NCBI GenBank assembly: GCA_945912145.1
Contig: CAMEBF010000013.1
Location: 1 to 57,935, forward strand
From: an uncultured Clostridia bacterium
GTDB taxonomy: Bacteria > Bacillota > Clostridia > Oscillospirales > Acutalibacteraceae
Direction of reading: 5' to 3'
Length of the DNA: 57,935 bases
The first letter of the stretch is position 1. Each line of letters opens with the position of its first letter. The notes under the pieces were generated by a model. The model saw only the letters and a list, made by a program, of their open reading frames with translations. It was not told where the DNA came from and did no database searches. The position numbers and the translations under genes were made by a program. Of the stretch, positions 16,301-26,836 are shown piece after piece.

Positions 16301-19300
16301 TTATGCGAAGAAGCTCTGGAAGAACGCTTTGATCTTCTGGAAGAAGCTGATCAGCATCTGGAAGAAGGACCAGAACGGGGATTTTACGGTGCATTCTTCG
16401 CACTTGCCGTCGCCGTTCTTGTCAACGTGCTCGCCGTAATGCGTAAACACGCCGTCCTCATTGAACGAATACACCTTGCCGTCGATCTCGACGCTCTCAT
16501 TGACCAGCATATAAGTATCGGCGGGATCAAAGTAATACTGAACGCCGTCGATCGTCTGCAGGCCGGTCACGGGATCCGGCCCCCAATAAAAGCTGGTGCC
16601 CTGATCGGTCTTGTTCCATGCGCCCTTGATCAGGCGGCTGGCATTGTCGAACGTATAGGTCAATCCCTCAAGGGTCTTGGTGCCCGTTACGGAATTGAAT
16701 TTACCGTCCGTTCTGTCGAAATAGTACCAGTAACCGTCGATCTCATGCCAGCCGCGCTGTTTTGCGCCGTTGATGTAGTAGCAGTATTTACCGTTGGACT
16801 GTTTCTCAAGCGAGCCTCTGGTCATCTTTCCGTCCTCACCGAACGTATAGGTATGACCGTCAAGCGTAATCTTGCCCGTCATCATCAGGCCGTTTTCATC
16901 GAAGCAGTAGTTATCATTGCCGAGTGCCAGCCAACCGGTCTGGACGTTGCCGCCGATCAGATACATCTGTCTGCCGGTCGCCTTATCGGTTGTAAAGCCT
17001 GTGTAGCCGGATTTCGTTGCTGACATGGCGTAACCGCATACGGAGCAGGTCAGCCAGCCGTTTTCATATTCAAACGCATGGCCGCCGTCGGTACAGTTGA
17101 CTTCCTTCGTCATGGTGTAGGAATCGATGATTGCATCGGTTCCGTCTTCCAAATAATCGTGCGTCACGACGGTAAATTCCGTATCGGTAACGGTAACCGT
17201 CAGATAGGTTGCGTTGTAATCATCAACGAGAATGTCGAAATGATGCGCCGCGTTGTCTACGATCTCGTAGGATTTTTCACCGGTCGAGCCGCAGATATAG
17301 TATACGGCGCCGTTTGCTTCGTCCACTTCACCTGCCGTAACCGGCTTGGTTCTGGCGTAAGAATGATCGTGGCCGGAGAAGACGAAATCAATACCGGCTT
17401 CGTCAACAAGATCGGTAATAATCTTCTGCATCTCTGTGCTGTTACCCGAAGGATTCGTGAAATAGGCAGGCTGATGCATCGTCAGAACTTTCCACATAGC
17501 CGTGGAATCAGCTGCATCATTGATGATCCATTCGGCAGCTTCTTTGTAACTGCCGGTTCCCGCATAGTTGATGACCGCAACATAAACGTTGCCGTACTGA
17601 ACCGAGTAGCAAAGAGGCGCAGAACCGTCCTCTGCCGTATCGGGAAGATTGAAATATGCCGCCGCGTTATGCGCGTTGTCATCGCCGTAATACTCATGGT
17701 TGCCGAGAACCTGAATCAGATCCTGCGTACCGAGGAAGTCGCCGCTGAAGACCTTGGCGATGTTCGCCCACATGGTGTAGTTGCCGCCGTTATCGACTGC
17801 GTCGCCGGTCTGGATACCGAAATCGAACTGAACGCCGGAAGCCGCCAGATTCTTGGTGATCTCATCGGTATTGGTCGTGTCGGTCGCCTGCGTATCGCCG
17901 ATGACGAAGAAGTTGACCGCAGCACCGTTCTTGGAGGTTCTGAAGGTCTTGACTGAGCTCATATTCTCGCCGTCGCCGACCTTGTAAACATATTCGGTAT
18001 CGGGCGTCAGACCCGTAACGGTCGCGTTGTTGATGCGAACCGCGTAGTTGGTCTCAGCAGTTGCGGAGCTTGCCATTTCGGAAACAATGCTCGTGCCCTC
18101 AAAGGTCTTGAATGCCGCGTCGCCGTCCGCCTCGTAAGCGGATTTTTCCGCATAGAGAACAACCGCTTTGTCCGCACTTGCAAGAGGCGAGGACATCCAG
18201 GAGATGCTCTGCGAGGTTTCAGTATCCTTGGAAGCGTTCAGCTTTACAAAAGAGGGAGCACCGGTTTCATCGCCGCCGGCAGGATAGCTCTGTCCCTTAT
18301 AAACGAAAGAAAGCAAACCGTCTTTTTCGGCGTAGATCTGGTATTCCGCAACAGCAGAAACAAACTTGTCGGTAATGATCTTACCGTCGGCGTCCGTAAC
18401 GCCCAAGAGCTCGTTCGCTACGGTGTAGATATTGACACCTTCAACCGGTTTTCCGGCCGCGTCTGTTACCGTGATGGCACCGCCTGCTGAGCCGACAACC
18501 ATGGTATCAGGCGTAATGATGAAAGGCGACGTACAAGTTGTGGTAATCTTGCCGGAGAACACACCGACAAAGTTGCCGTCCTTCTCCGTTGCATAAGTCA
18601 GATCACCTTTGTCAACTCGATATGTGACTTCCAGTCCCTCGGGAACGTTCGTGGGAATCGCGAAGACGATCTTCGCCATCGTACCGTCGTCCGCTGCGGG
18701 ATCAGCGTCAGCTTTTCTGTTCAAGGTGAAGTTGATGGTTGTATTTGTCGCGTCATAAGTCGCTTCACCGACGAGTTCATAATTCGCGGAGGGAACGACT
18801 GTAAACTGATCCCAATACTTCGTGAAGTACGAAAGGATCTTTACGCCGATTTCAGCACCGATAACGTCCTGCGGCTGATTCGTCGTGATGGCAAGCGTAT
18901 AATCCGTGCCGAGAACGGGAGCTTCGTCAACGGCAACCAGGTTAGCTTCTGTACCTACTGCGTCGCCCTGAACGGTGAAGTATCTTGTCTCGGTCGCTGA
19001 GTTGCCGAATATATCGGCGACGACAATCTGAATATTATGCGTACCGTTGGCAAGAGAGGCATCATAGAGATAAATCTCCTCGTCGCCTTCGTTGATGTAG
19101 CACTTATCGGTTACGTCAACACCGTCGAGGTACATTTTAACTTCAGAGAAGTCGATGCCCGTTGCATATTTATCTTCCGCATCAGCATAAGAAGCGCGGA
19201 ATGTATTGACATTAGAGGTCAGAACGGTCTTGCCGTCTTCAATCTCTTCTTTGTCGGTTCTGATGGAATTAATCAGCGGATTGGTGGTATCGTCCGTATT

Positions 19301-21451
19301 GGCACCGTAGACGAGCTGAATGTTATCCAGATAGATTGTGGAAGCCGTCTTATCGCCTTTGGGACCGCCCGGCTGATAGGAGATCCAGAATACACCGCAG
19401 CCCTGATAGAAGCCGAACGGAGCATTCGCGGGACCGGCACCGGCATTGGACGCGTTTGTCAGATCAAACTCAACATATTTCCAGCCGGTCCAATCAATAC
19501 CGTTGGAGCCAGTAACGGCTGCATAGGCAAGGTTATATCCGTTCTCCGGATCGTCACACTGGTTGGCACAGTTCAGGTACAGCGCAAAGTTTGCCGTGCC
19601 CTCGGGAATGTACACCCAACAACCGATCGCCGTGGGAGACCCGTCAAACGCATGGTCAGGCGTCGTCACGCGGACATAGTTGTTCGCGTTGGAAGCTTTG
19701 TTGTAAGTTTCATAACTGTAGTCGATTCGATAGGAATGCTCGCCGAAACGGACAGGCTCACCGTCTGCTTTGGAAACGATTCTCGACTTCATAGAATTCT
19801 GGTCAGTCAATGCAGCATTCGGCCAGTTGTAAAGCGGATAGCCCTGCTCATAGAACTGGGACGCCTGATATCCGCTCGTAGTGCCGAGAGACCGATCGTA
19901 TGTAGGCATCTCATAAGAGGGGATCCATTCCAGATCGGGATTGGCTTCCGCCTCCGCCTTGTCTGTCGTATACTCAAAATCGTAAAGGACAACGGGCATT
20001 GCGCCGATGATGGCCTTGACTTTACCTGTAACAGAGGTGTCGTGCGTCAGCGTCGCCGTAATCAGCGCATTGATGGTCACACCGTCAAAAGTTGTAAAGG
20101 TAAGTCCGTCAAACGTACCCGCCTGACCGGAGATATCGTTGCCTGCTTCGTCGGTGATCGTCCATGTAAGATCGCCGGCTTTCATGTTGACCGTTCTTTC
20201 CTGATATTTGGCAACGATGCTGAAATCCGTGGTCTCTTCAAAGCCGAGAGAAACTTCCGCGCTGGGGACATACAGCGTATCGGGAATCTGCACTTCAATC
20301 GAAACGTTACCGCAGACTTCGCCGCCGGAAACGTAGTTGACCGTTACCGTGCCGGTTTTTCCGGAGGAAACAAACAGGCCGGTTTCGTCAATCGTACCGA
20401 AAGAGGAATCGGCAAGAGCAAATGTACCGTCTTCGGGAAGATCAACCGCTGCGCCGGAAGAATCGACACCTTTCGCCTCAAACTGAATGCTTGAGCCGGG
20501 TGTATACACTTCGTTGTTGGGCGTCAGGGTCGCGTGATCAAAAACGCCGGTGGGCTTTGCCGAAGAGCAAACGAGAAGAGCAGAGGAAACGGTTCTTTCC
20601 GTACCGTCGGAAGGACTGTTACGGCAAACGAGTTCGTCGCTGCCCTCATGCTGGGAAATAAAGGTCGCTGAACCGCCGCCGTCAAGCGAAAGCGCGTCAA
20701 CGCAGCCCATGGCAAGCATCGCGTCCGCAAGCTGTTTGAACGTCTGGCCGCAGGACTTGGGTGCCTGACGTCCGTCCGCGACATAGAGGACGACGGAGCC
20801 GTCCGCTTTGATGCCGACCGCCGTTCTGGGCAGCTGATCTACACCGTAACCGCTGTTAAGCACGTCACTCGTATAGACGCCGTCTTTCAGGAGTACGGCG
20901 GGACCGCCGATACACTCTTTTACATTGGAGGTATCCAGCGCGCCGCTGCCGATGACGGCGGTGCCGTCATTCAAAATCGCGAAATAATTCCAGTTGTTAT
21001 TAACATGATACACGGTTCCGTTCATAATAAACGTACCGGTGGGGGCGCCGGTCTGCATGTTGTAGAAGTCGCCGTTGACACCGGCTACAACATTCACACC
21101 GAGCTTTTTCTCAGCCGCGTATGCCTGATCGCGGACTTTCTGCATACCCCATGAGGTCGCATCGTAGTTTTTGTACGATGAAATGATCGACGTCGTGGGA
21201 TTGCTCAGATCCACTTCCAAAGCATAACCCTGCACCTGATTGGAGCCCGCGCCATTATTGGTAGTAACGTGCGCCTCCGTGATACCGGGAGCTACCGTGT
21301 AATCGGTTTTGGAAGTCAGATACGTGTCGCTTCCGAGCTTACTCTTGTCGACCGTTACGGCAAACGCGGAGATGGGGGACATCACCGAGAATATCATAAC
21401 GAGCGCCAGGAGCACAGCAAGGGAAGACTTGCTGAGTTTTTTCATACACAT
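16301..21451 (-). CDS. Giant secreted NAGPA-type phosphodiester glycosidase / metallophosphoesterase with wall-binding repeats (copy A)
   Basis: 1716 residues. Signal peptide 1-31 (ending ISAFA). Residues about 70-300 form a NAGPA-type phosphodiester glycosidase domain (VVAGVNGDFYNM; PRTAVGIKADG; ALSLDGGGSATF). Ig-like segments cover 300-490. A jelly-roll, carbohydrate-binding-like region spans about 560-715. Ig-like and cohesin-like beta domains cover 720-975. A PEGA-like segment spans 980-1060. A purple-acid-phosphatase-type N-domain and metallophosphoesterase cover about 1065-1440, with GDTQ, GDAVD, GNHE, MHQP and GHDHSY metal motifs. Glucan/choline-binding-type repeats cover 1495-1670. 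An EHVDKNGDGKCEEC segment leads to an aromatic tail, SFFQKIKAFFQSFFA. The likely job is uncapping and dephosphorylating phosphodiester-linked glycans outside the cell. The start could also be the second Met (21445). A paralogue lies directly upstream. Confidence 0.85.
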   Translation of the reverse strand: MCMKKLSKSSLAVLLALVMIFSVMSPISAFAVTVDKSKLGSDTYLTSKTDYTVAPGITEAHVTTNNGAGSNQVQGYALEVDLSNPTTSIISSYKNYDATSWGMQKVRDQAYAAEKKLGVNVVAGVNGDFYNMQTGAPTGTFIMNGTVYHVNNNWNYFAILNDGTAVIGSGALDTSNVKECIGGPAVLLKDGVYTSDVLNSGYGVDQLPRTAVGIKADGSVVLYVADGRQAPKSCGQTFKQLADAMLAMGCVDALSLDGGGSATFISQHEGSDELVCRNSPSDGTERTVSSALLVCSSAKPTGVFDHATLTPNNEVYTPGSSIQFEAKGVDSSGAAVDLPEDGTFALADSSFGTIDETGLFVSSGKTGTVTVNYVSGGEVCGNVSIEVQIPDTLYVPSAEVSLGFEETTDFSIVAKYQERTVNMKAGDLTWTITDEAGNDISGQAGTFDGLTFTTFDGVTINALITATLTHDTSVTGKVKAIIGAMPVVLYDFEYTTDKAEAEANPDLEWIPSYEMPTYDRSLGTTSGYQASQFYEQGYPLYNWPNAALTDQNSMKSRIVSKADGEPVRFGEHSYRIDYSYETYNKASNANNYVRVTTPDHAFDGSPTAIGCWVYIPEGTANFALYLNCANQCDDPENGYNLAYAAVTGSNGIDWTGWKYVEFDLTNASNAGAGPANAPFGFYQGCGVFWISYQPGGPKGDKTASTIYLDNIQLVYGANTDDTTNPLINSIRTDKEEIEDGKTVLTSNVNTFRASYADAEDKYATGIDFSEVKMYLDGVDVTDKCYINEGDEEIYLYDASLANGTHNIQIVVADIFGNSATETRYFTVQGDAVGTEANLVAVDEAPVLGTDYTLAITTNQPQDVIGAEIGVKILSYFTKYWDQFTVVPSANYELVGEATYDATNTTINFTLNRKADADPAADDGTMAKIVFAIPTNVPEGLEVTYRVDKGDLTYATEKDGNFVGVFSGKITTTCTSPFIITPDTMVVGSAGGAITVTDAAGKPVEGVNIYTVANELLGVTDADGKIITDKFVSAVAEYQIYAEKDGLLSFVYKGQSYPAGGDETGAPSFVKLNASKDTETSQSISWMSSPLASADKAVVLYAEKSAYEADGDAAFKTFEGTSIVSEMASSATAETNYAVRINNATVTGLTPDTEYVYKVGDGENMSSVKTFRTSKNGAAVNFFVIGDTQATDTTNTDEITKNLAASGVQFDFGIQTGDAVDNGGNYTMWANIAKVFSGDFLGTQDLIQVLGNHEYYGDDNAHNAAAYFNLPDTAEDGSAPLCYSVQYGNVYVAVINYAGTGSYKEAAEWIINDAADSTAMWKVLTMHQPAYFTNPSGNSTEMQKIITDLVDEAGIDFVFSGHDHSYARTKPVTAGEVDEANGAVYYICGSTGEKSYEIVDNAAHHFDILVDDYNATYLTVTVTDTEFTVVTHDYLEDGTDAIIDSYTMTKEVNCTDGGHAFEYENGWLTCSVCGYAMSATKSGYTGFTTDKATGRQMYLIGGNVQTGWLALGNDNYCFDENGLMMTGKITLDGHTYTFGEDGKMTRGSLEKQSNGKYCYYINGAKQRGWHEIDGYWYYFDRTDGKFNSVTGTKTLEGLTYTFDNASRLIKGAWNKTDQGTSFYWGPDPVTGLQTIDGVQYYFDPADTYMLVNESVEIDGKVYSFNEDGVFTHYGEHVDKNGDGKCEECTVKSPFWSFFQMLISFFQKIKAFFQSFFA

Positions 21452-21609
21452 TCCGTTCCTTTCTTTTGTATTGGTATCTGTTTTTCATAATACAGATAAA
21501 TACAGTATACCAATCCATTCACAAAATGTCAATATATCCTAAAAAAACATATCATTTTACAATAAGATTCCGTTCATATTTTGTACAACTGCGACAAAGA
21601 AAGGTTCTG
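21275..21609. repeat. 335-bp identical 5' cassette, copy A
   Basis: By direct reading it is identical, without gaps, to 26660-26994 (offset 5385). It covers promoter, leader, signal peptide and roughly the first 59 codons of copy A. The first differences are at 21274/26659 and 21610/26995. The gene bodies beyond it are far more diverged. Confidence 0.9.
21504..21532 (-). promoter_or_regulatory. Promoter of copy A
   Basis: TTGACA (21532-21527), 17 bases, TATACT (21509-21504), 53 bases before the ATG. It lies within the 335-bp block that is identical upstream of copy B. Confidence 0.85.
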
Positions 21610-21655
21610 TATTGTGAAACCGGTTTATTGTTCTTATGAACAGTTTATGAACAAC

Positions 21656-21684
21656 AAAAATCTCCGCACATTTCTGTGCGGAGA
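21656..21684 (-). terminator. Terminator after copy B
   Basis: 10-bp perfect stem TCTCCGCACA / TGTGCGGAGA (21661-21670, 21675-21684) with a 4-base loop, then TTTTTG on the minus strand. Confidence 0.92.
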
Positions 21685-21697
21685 CCTGAAAAAACGG

Positions 21698-24600
21698 TTA
21701 TGCAAAAAGACTCATGAAGAACGCTTTGATCTTCTGGAAGAAGCTGATCAGCATCTGAAGGAATGACCAGAGCGGAGATTTTACTGTACATTCATCGCAC
21801 TTGCCGTCGTTGTTTCTGTCGACATGCTCGTCATAATGCATGAACTTACCTTCCTCGTCAAACGCGTAGATCTTACCGTCAATTTCAACCGTATCGTTCA
21901 CGACCATATAGGTATCTTCCGGATTGAAATAATAGCGGTAACCGTCAATCGTCTGAAGTCCGGTTACGGGGTAGGGCCCCCAATAATAACAGGTACCCTG
22001 CTCCGTTGTGTTCCATGCACCGCCGATCAGTTTACCGTCGGAGGCGAATGTATAGGTCAGACCGTTGACAGATTTGGTACCGGACAGCGTCTTGAAGCCG
22101 TTCGTTCTGCTGAAGTAATACCAATCGCCGTCGATCATGAACCAACCACGCTGCTTCTGACCGTTGATGTAGTACGAATAGGTGCCGTCTGAGTTTTTCT
22201 CGAATGAACCGAGCGTCATCTTGCCGTCTTCACCGAACGTATAGGTATGACCGTCGATCTTGACCTTGCCGGTTCTGGCAATACCGTTATCGTCGAAGCA
22301 GTAGTTGTCTTCACCGAGAGAGAGCCAGCCGGTCTTCGGCGTGCCGTTGATGAAGTACATCGGAAGACCTGTTGCCTCGTCTGTCACAAGGCCAACATAA
22401 TCGGATTCGGCCGCTGCGATCTTGTAGCCGCAGACAGAGCAGGTGAACTGACCGTCAGCGTACAGATAGTCATGACCGTTTTCCGTGCAGTCAACCGTTC
22501 TCTTGATAACAGTCGAATCAATAATATTTGACGTATCGCCGACAACATCATATGTGGTGATCGTCATTTCGGTATCGGTCGTCGTAACCGACAGGTAGAT
22601 ACCCGTGTATTCCGAACGAGGCGTGAACGCGTCGAAGTTATAATCGGGCGTGATGACGGTGGAGTAGGATTTCTCACCCGTGTTGCCACAGATGAAGTAA
22701 ACGACGCCGTTCTCTTCATCGACCTGACCGTCCGTCATGGGCTTCGTTCTGGAGTAGGAATGGTCATGACCGGAGAAGACTGCGCAGATGCCGGCTTCCT
22801 GAACGGCTGCGGGAAGATAGTTGTATTCCCACTCAATATAGGCGTCCAGATTGGTGTTGTAAACGGGGCTGTGGATCGACAGAATCTTCCACTGTGCGTC
22901 GGACGCCTTCGCGTCAGCCTTGAGCCACTCGAGAGCCTCAAGGAACTCCTCTTCCGTATTGGTCTCCTGGAAGTTGATGACAGCGGCATAGACATTGCCG
23001 TAGGTGACGGAGTAATACTTGTGCTGCGTATCATCAAGACCGTACAGCAGTTTGGAGGACAGACCGGTCGAATCGCCGATCAGTTCATGGTTACCGTAAA
23101 CGTGAATCATATCGGTATCCTGAATGCCGTCAAGCGTAAAGACGCCGAGGACATCCGTCCAGAGACTGTAGATGCTGGAGGTTTCAATCGCATCGCCGGT
23201 CTGGATGCCGAACGTATAGTCCGTTCCGTCGGAAGCGATCTTCTTCGCGACATTCATCGAATACGTCATATCCTCCGCCTGAATATCACCGATCAGGAAG
23301 AAGCTCGTATTCGTCTTGGCAACGCTTGTCTTGAAGGATTTGACATCGGACCAGATTGCGCCGTCGCCGCAGCGATAAACGTATTCCGTACCCTCTTTCA
23401 GACCTGTGATCGTAACGTTGTTGATTCTCGCAGAGCGGTTATTTTCAACCGTACTGCCGGTATAGTTATAGATCGTGCTGGTGCCTTCGGCCGTCTTGAA
23501 AGCGGCCTCGCCGTTGGCATCATAAGCCGATTTTTCCGCATACTGAACAACTGCCTTTTCCGCGGAAGCAACGGGGCTGGCGAACCAGCTGAGCTCCTTG
23601 GAGGTCGAAGCGTTATCCGTCGCAACGGAGATGATGCTCATGGGCTTGCCGTCTTCCGTACCGCCGGCCACAAAGCTCTGCGAGGTCGTGCGGAACGAAT
23701 AATCGCCGTCAAGGTTCGCATAAAGCGTGATGGACTGCGCCGAGGAAGTAAACTCGTTGCTGAAGTAATGGCCGTCTGCATCCGTCGTGCCGAGAAGCGA
23801 GCCATCCGTCTTGTAAAGTCCGACGCCTGCCGCCGCGCTGCCATCCGCATTCTTGACGCTGATGTTCGCGCCGGCCGAGCCGACCAGAATCGTATCATAA
23901 ACGATGGAGTAAGTCTCTTCTACCGGTGTCGCGATCTCTGCGGAAGCAAAGGTATCGGTCACGATAGAAGCGTCGCTGTAAGCAATGGAGCCCTCAAGCA
24001 CGCGATAGGTAAAGCTCTTGCCCTCAGCAACATCGCTGGGAATCGAGAATGTGATAGACGCAACCGTCGCCCATTCGGCGTCGCTTGCCGCTGTGCCGGA
24101 CACATTCAGCGCAATGACGCCTTTTTCCGCGTCATACGTATATGTGCCGGTGAAGCCGTCTGCATACGAAACCGTGATCGCATCCGCAGAAGCAACGATG
24201 TCGTTATCAACCTTTACGTTTGCCGTCAGGCCGGTAAGGCTGTCAGGCGCGTTGGTCTTCAGATCAACCGTATAGGTCTTGTTCAGAACGCAGGATGCGT
24301 CGGCCGCTTCCACTTTTACGGTGGGATAAGAGACGCCGCCGTTTACGGTAAAGTATCTCGTTTCAACCGTTTCGTTGCCGAAACCGTCGCGGAGAAGGAT
24401 CTTGACGGAATGGGTACCGTCCGCAAGCGTTGCGTAATACTTGATGATGTCGTCGCCGGGAAGAACGATACAGTTGGGATCAGCCGTTACATTCTTACCG
24501 TCAACATAGACGCCGTACGCCTTGTTTTCATAATCGATACCGGTCGCGAATTTATTCTGTACATCGTGGAAATTCGCCTGAAGAACGATGTCGTTCGTCG

Positions 24601-26836
24601 TGATGGTCGTATCCGTACCGATCTCCTTGGTTTCGCCGGTCGTAGCGTTACCGACGGTCATAGAGTCGATGACGGGGTTGTCGGTATCCTGCGTATTGGA
24701 GCCGTAAACGAACTGGACGTTATCAATATAAACGTAGCCCTTGCGGTCAGCGCGGGCAACCGTCTTATAAGCCAGCGTGCCGTCTGCATTGGTGCCGCCG
24801 GTGACGGTCTTGTTACCGTTCTGCGAATAGTTGACGCAGTTCATCAGACGGACGCATTCGCCGCCGAGCAGAGAGAACGGACCGACGCCGCTGAGCTGCG
24901 CTTCACAATATTTCCAGCCCTGCCAGTTGATACCGCCGACGCCGTCAGCGGGCTTGCTGTCGCCGCGGACCGTGAAGTTCAGCGTCTGAACCGCACCTTT
25001 ACCGTTGTTGGCACCGGCATCCCAGACGCGGATACGGAACCAGAAGTTCGGCGTTCCCTCGGGAGCATAGAGCCACAGACCGATCGCCGTGGGTGTGCCT
25101 TCCATCGAAGACGTCGGACTGTAAGCGCCGATACACACACCGTCGATCTTATCTTCACCCTGATTGGTGAAATCGTAATTGATTTTCAAAGAATGGCTGC
25201 CGAGACGGACTTCGCCGTTATTGAAGTCCACGACCTCCGCCGTACCGCGTGCTCCGCGGGGCGTACCGTCGCCGTTGACATAAGTACCGAGCAGCATATT
25301 GCAGGAGGAATCGCCGGTCAGATAGGTGGCGATACCGCCGTTTGCGTTCAGATAGCCTGTTGCAAAGGTGTAATAATCAACATCTTCAAAATCCCATACG
25401 ACATAGGGCTGACGGCCGATGATCGCATAGATCGAAGCCGTTACCGAACTATCGTAAACAGATGTGACCGTAATGTTGCCGTTGATGGATTCCGTGGGGG
25501 AAGCAACGAATGTATTGCCGTTGAACGTACCCATCTTGGCATCGTCGAGAACCCAGGTGAAGTCGCCTGCCTTGGTGTTGACAGGACGTCCCTGATAGGT
25601 TGCCAGAAGACCCAGATCGGATTCCTGGTCGAACGCCAGGTTGATTTCTTCTTTTTCAAATGCAAGCGTGTCGGGTTCGCGGATCTCGATCGTGGTGGAA
25701 CCGGCGACCGCACCGCTTGTTACATAATTGATGACGACCTCGCCAAGCTTACCGTTGGAGGTGAAAACGCCGTCTGCAATCGTACCGAAAGAAGAATCAG
25801 CCAGAGCAAACTGACCGTCCTCGGGTAAGGGCGCGCCGGCACCTGCCGAGTCAACGCCGATTGCCGAAAGCGTCACGGAAGAACTGGGCGTATAGATTTC
25901 ACTCTTGGGAGAAAGAGAAGCATGATCGAACTCTCCGGTGGGCTTCGCCGAAGAGCAGACAAGCAGAGCCGAGGAAACGGTTCTTTCGGAGCCGTCCGAC
26001 GGGCTGTTGCGGCAGACGAGCTCGTCGCTGCCTTCATGCTGCGAAACAAATGTTGTGGAACCGCCGCCGTCAAGACAGAGCGCGTCCACGCAGCCGAGTG
26101 CCAGCATGGACTGCGCCAGCTGAGAGCCGTTCTGACCGCAGGACATAGGCGCCTGACGACCGTCGGCAACCCAGAGAATCACTTTGCCTTCCGCCGTGAT
26201 ACCGACTGCCGTTCTGGGCATCTGATCGCGGCTGTAACCTTCGCTTTCATTGGTGATTTTGCCGTCCTTCACGATGATGCAGGGACCGCCGACACATTCC
26301 TTGACATTGGAAGTATCGAGCTTGCCGCTGCCGATGACAGGGGTGCCGTCCTTCAGGATCGCGAAGTAATTCCAGTTGTTGTTCGTGTTGTAAACCGTTC
26401 CGTTCATCACGAACGTACCGGTGGGCTGACCGGTACCCATGTTGAAGAAGTCGCCGTTGACACCGGCTACAACATTCACGCCGAGTTTTGCTTCGGCGGC
26501 GTAGGCCTGGTCACGGACTTTCTGCATACCCCAACCCTTTGTGGGATCATAGTCCTTATAAGAGGCAATGATCGAGGTGGTGGGATTGCTCAGATCGACT
26601 TCCAGCGCATACCCCTGTACCTGGTTGGAGCCGGCGCCGTTATTGGTGGTAACGTGCGACTCCGTGATACCGGGAGCTACCGTGTAATCGGTTTTGGAAG
26701 TCAGATACGTGTCGCTTCCGAGCTTACTCTTGTCGACCGTTACGGCAAACGCGGAGATGGGGGACATCACCGAGAATATCATAACGAGCGCCAGGAGCAC
26801 AGCAAGGGAAGACTTGCTGAGTTTTTTCATACACAT
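21698..26836 (-). CDS. Giant secreted NAGPA-type phosphodiester glycosidase / metallophosphoesterase (copy B)
   Basis: 1712 residues and the same plan as copy A. Signal peptide identical to copy A. NAGPA domain about 70-300 (VVAGVNGDFFNMG; CLDGGGSTTF). Ig-like region, then a longer jelly-roll segment (about 500-720), Ig/cohesin-like domains and PAP-like metallophosphoesterase (GDIQ, TGDAIE, GNHE, IHSP, SGHDHSYSRTK). Wall-binding repeats follow (TGWLSLGEDNYCF; GYRYYFNPEDTYM), then EHVDRNNDGKCDEC and the tail SFFQKIKAFFMSLFA. The middle modules have diverged strongly from copy A while the catalytic motifs are kept. This fits specialisation on different glycans. It has its own promoter and terminator. 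Confidence 0.85.
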   Translation of the reverse strand: MCMKKLSKSSLAVLLALVMIFSVMSPISAFAVTVDKSKLGSDTYLTSKTDYTVAPGITESHVTTNNGAGSNQVQGYALEVDLSNPTTSIIASYKDYDPTKGWGMQKVRDQAYAAEAKLGVNVVAGVNGDFFNMGTGQPTGTFVMNGTVYNTNNNWNYFAILKDGTPVIGSGKLDTSNVKECVGGPCIIVKDGKITNESEGYSRDQMPRTAVGITAEGKVILWVADGRQAPMSCGQNGSQLAQSMLALGCVDALCLDGGGSTTFVSQHEGSDELVCRNSPSDGSERTVSSALLVCSSAKPTGEFDHASLSPKSEIYTPSSSVTLSAIGVDSAGAGAPLPEDGQFALADSSFGTIADGVFTSNGKLGEVVINYVTSGAVAGSTTIEIREPDTLAFEKEEINLAFDQESDLGLLATYQGRPVNTKAGDFTWVLDDAKMGTFNGNTFVASPTESINGNITVTSVYDSSVTASIYAIIGRQPYVVWDFEDVDYYTFATGYLNANGGIATYLTGDSSCNMLLGTYVNGDGTPRGARGTAEVVDFNNGEVRLGSHSLKINYDFTNQGEDKIDGVCIGAYSPTSSMEGTPTAIGLWLYAPEGTPNFWFRIRVWDAGANNGKGAVQTLNFTVRGDSKPADGVGGINWQGWKYCEAQLSGVGPFSLLGGECVRLMNCVNYSQNGNKTVTGGTNADGTLAYKTVARADRKGYVYIDNVQFVYGSNTQDTDNPVIDSMTVGNATTGETKEIGTDTTITTNDIVLQANFHDVQNKFATGIDYENKAYGVYVDGKNVTADPNCIVLPGDDIIKYYATLADGTHSVKILLRDGFGNETVETRYFTVNGGVSYPTVKVEAADASCVLNKTYTVDLKTNAPDSLTGLTANVKVDNDIVASADAITVSYADGFTGTYTYDAEKGVIALNVSGTAASDAEWATVASITFSIPSDVAEGKSFTYRVLEGSIAYSDASIVTDTFASAEIATPVEETYSIVYDTILVGSAGANISVKNADGSAAAGVGLYKTDGSLLGTTDADGHYFSNEFTSSAQSITLYANLDGDYSFRTTSQSFVAGGTEDGKPMSIISVATDNASTSKELSWFASPVASAEKAVVQYAEKSAYDANGEAAFKTAEGTSTIYNYTGSTVENNRSARINNVTITGLKEGTEYVYRCGDGAIWSDVKSFKTSVAKTNTSFFLIGDIQAEDMTYSMNVAKKIASDGTDYTFGIQTGDAIETSSIYSLWTDVLGVFTLDGIQDTDMIHVYGNHELIGDSTGLSSKLLYGLDDTQHKYYSVTYGNVYAAVINFQETNTEEEFLEALEWLKADAKASDAQWKILSIHSPVYNTNLDAYIEWEYNYLPAAVQEAGICAVFSGHDHSYSRTKPMTDGQVDEENGVVYFICGNTGEKSYSTVITPDYNFDAFTPRSEYTGIYLSVTTTDTEMTITTYDVVGDTSNIIDSTVIKRTVDCTENGHDYLYADGQFTCSVCGYKIAAAESDYVGLVTDEATGLPMYFINGTPKTGWLSLGEDNYCFDDNGIARTGKVKIDGHTYTFGEDGKMTLGSFEKNSDGTYSYYINGQKQRGWFMIDGDWYYFSRTNGFKTLSGTKSVNGLTYTFASDGKLIGGAWNTTEQGTCYYWGPYPVTGLQTIDGYRYYFNPEDTYMVVNDTVEIDGKIYAFDEEGKFMHYDEHVDRNNDGKCDECTVKSPLWSFLQMLISFFQKIKAFFMSLFA

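Noticed and set aside
22760-25828. 1022-codon plus-strand frame opposite copy B
   Set aside because: Antisense shadow of a long biased gene, with Arg/Ile-rich nonsense and no start signal.
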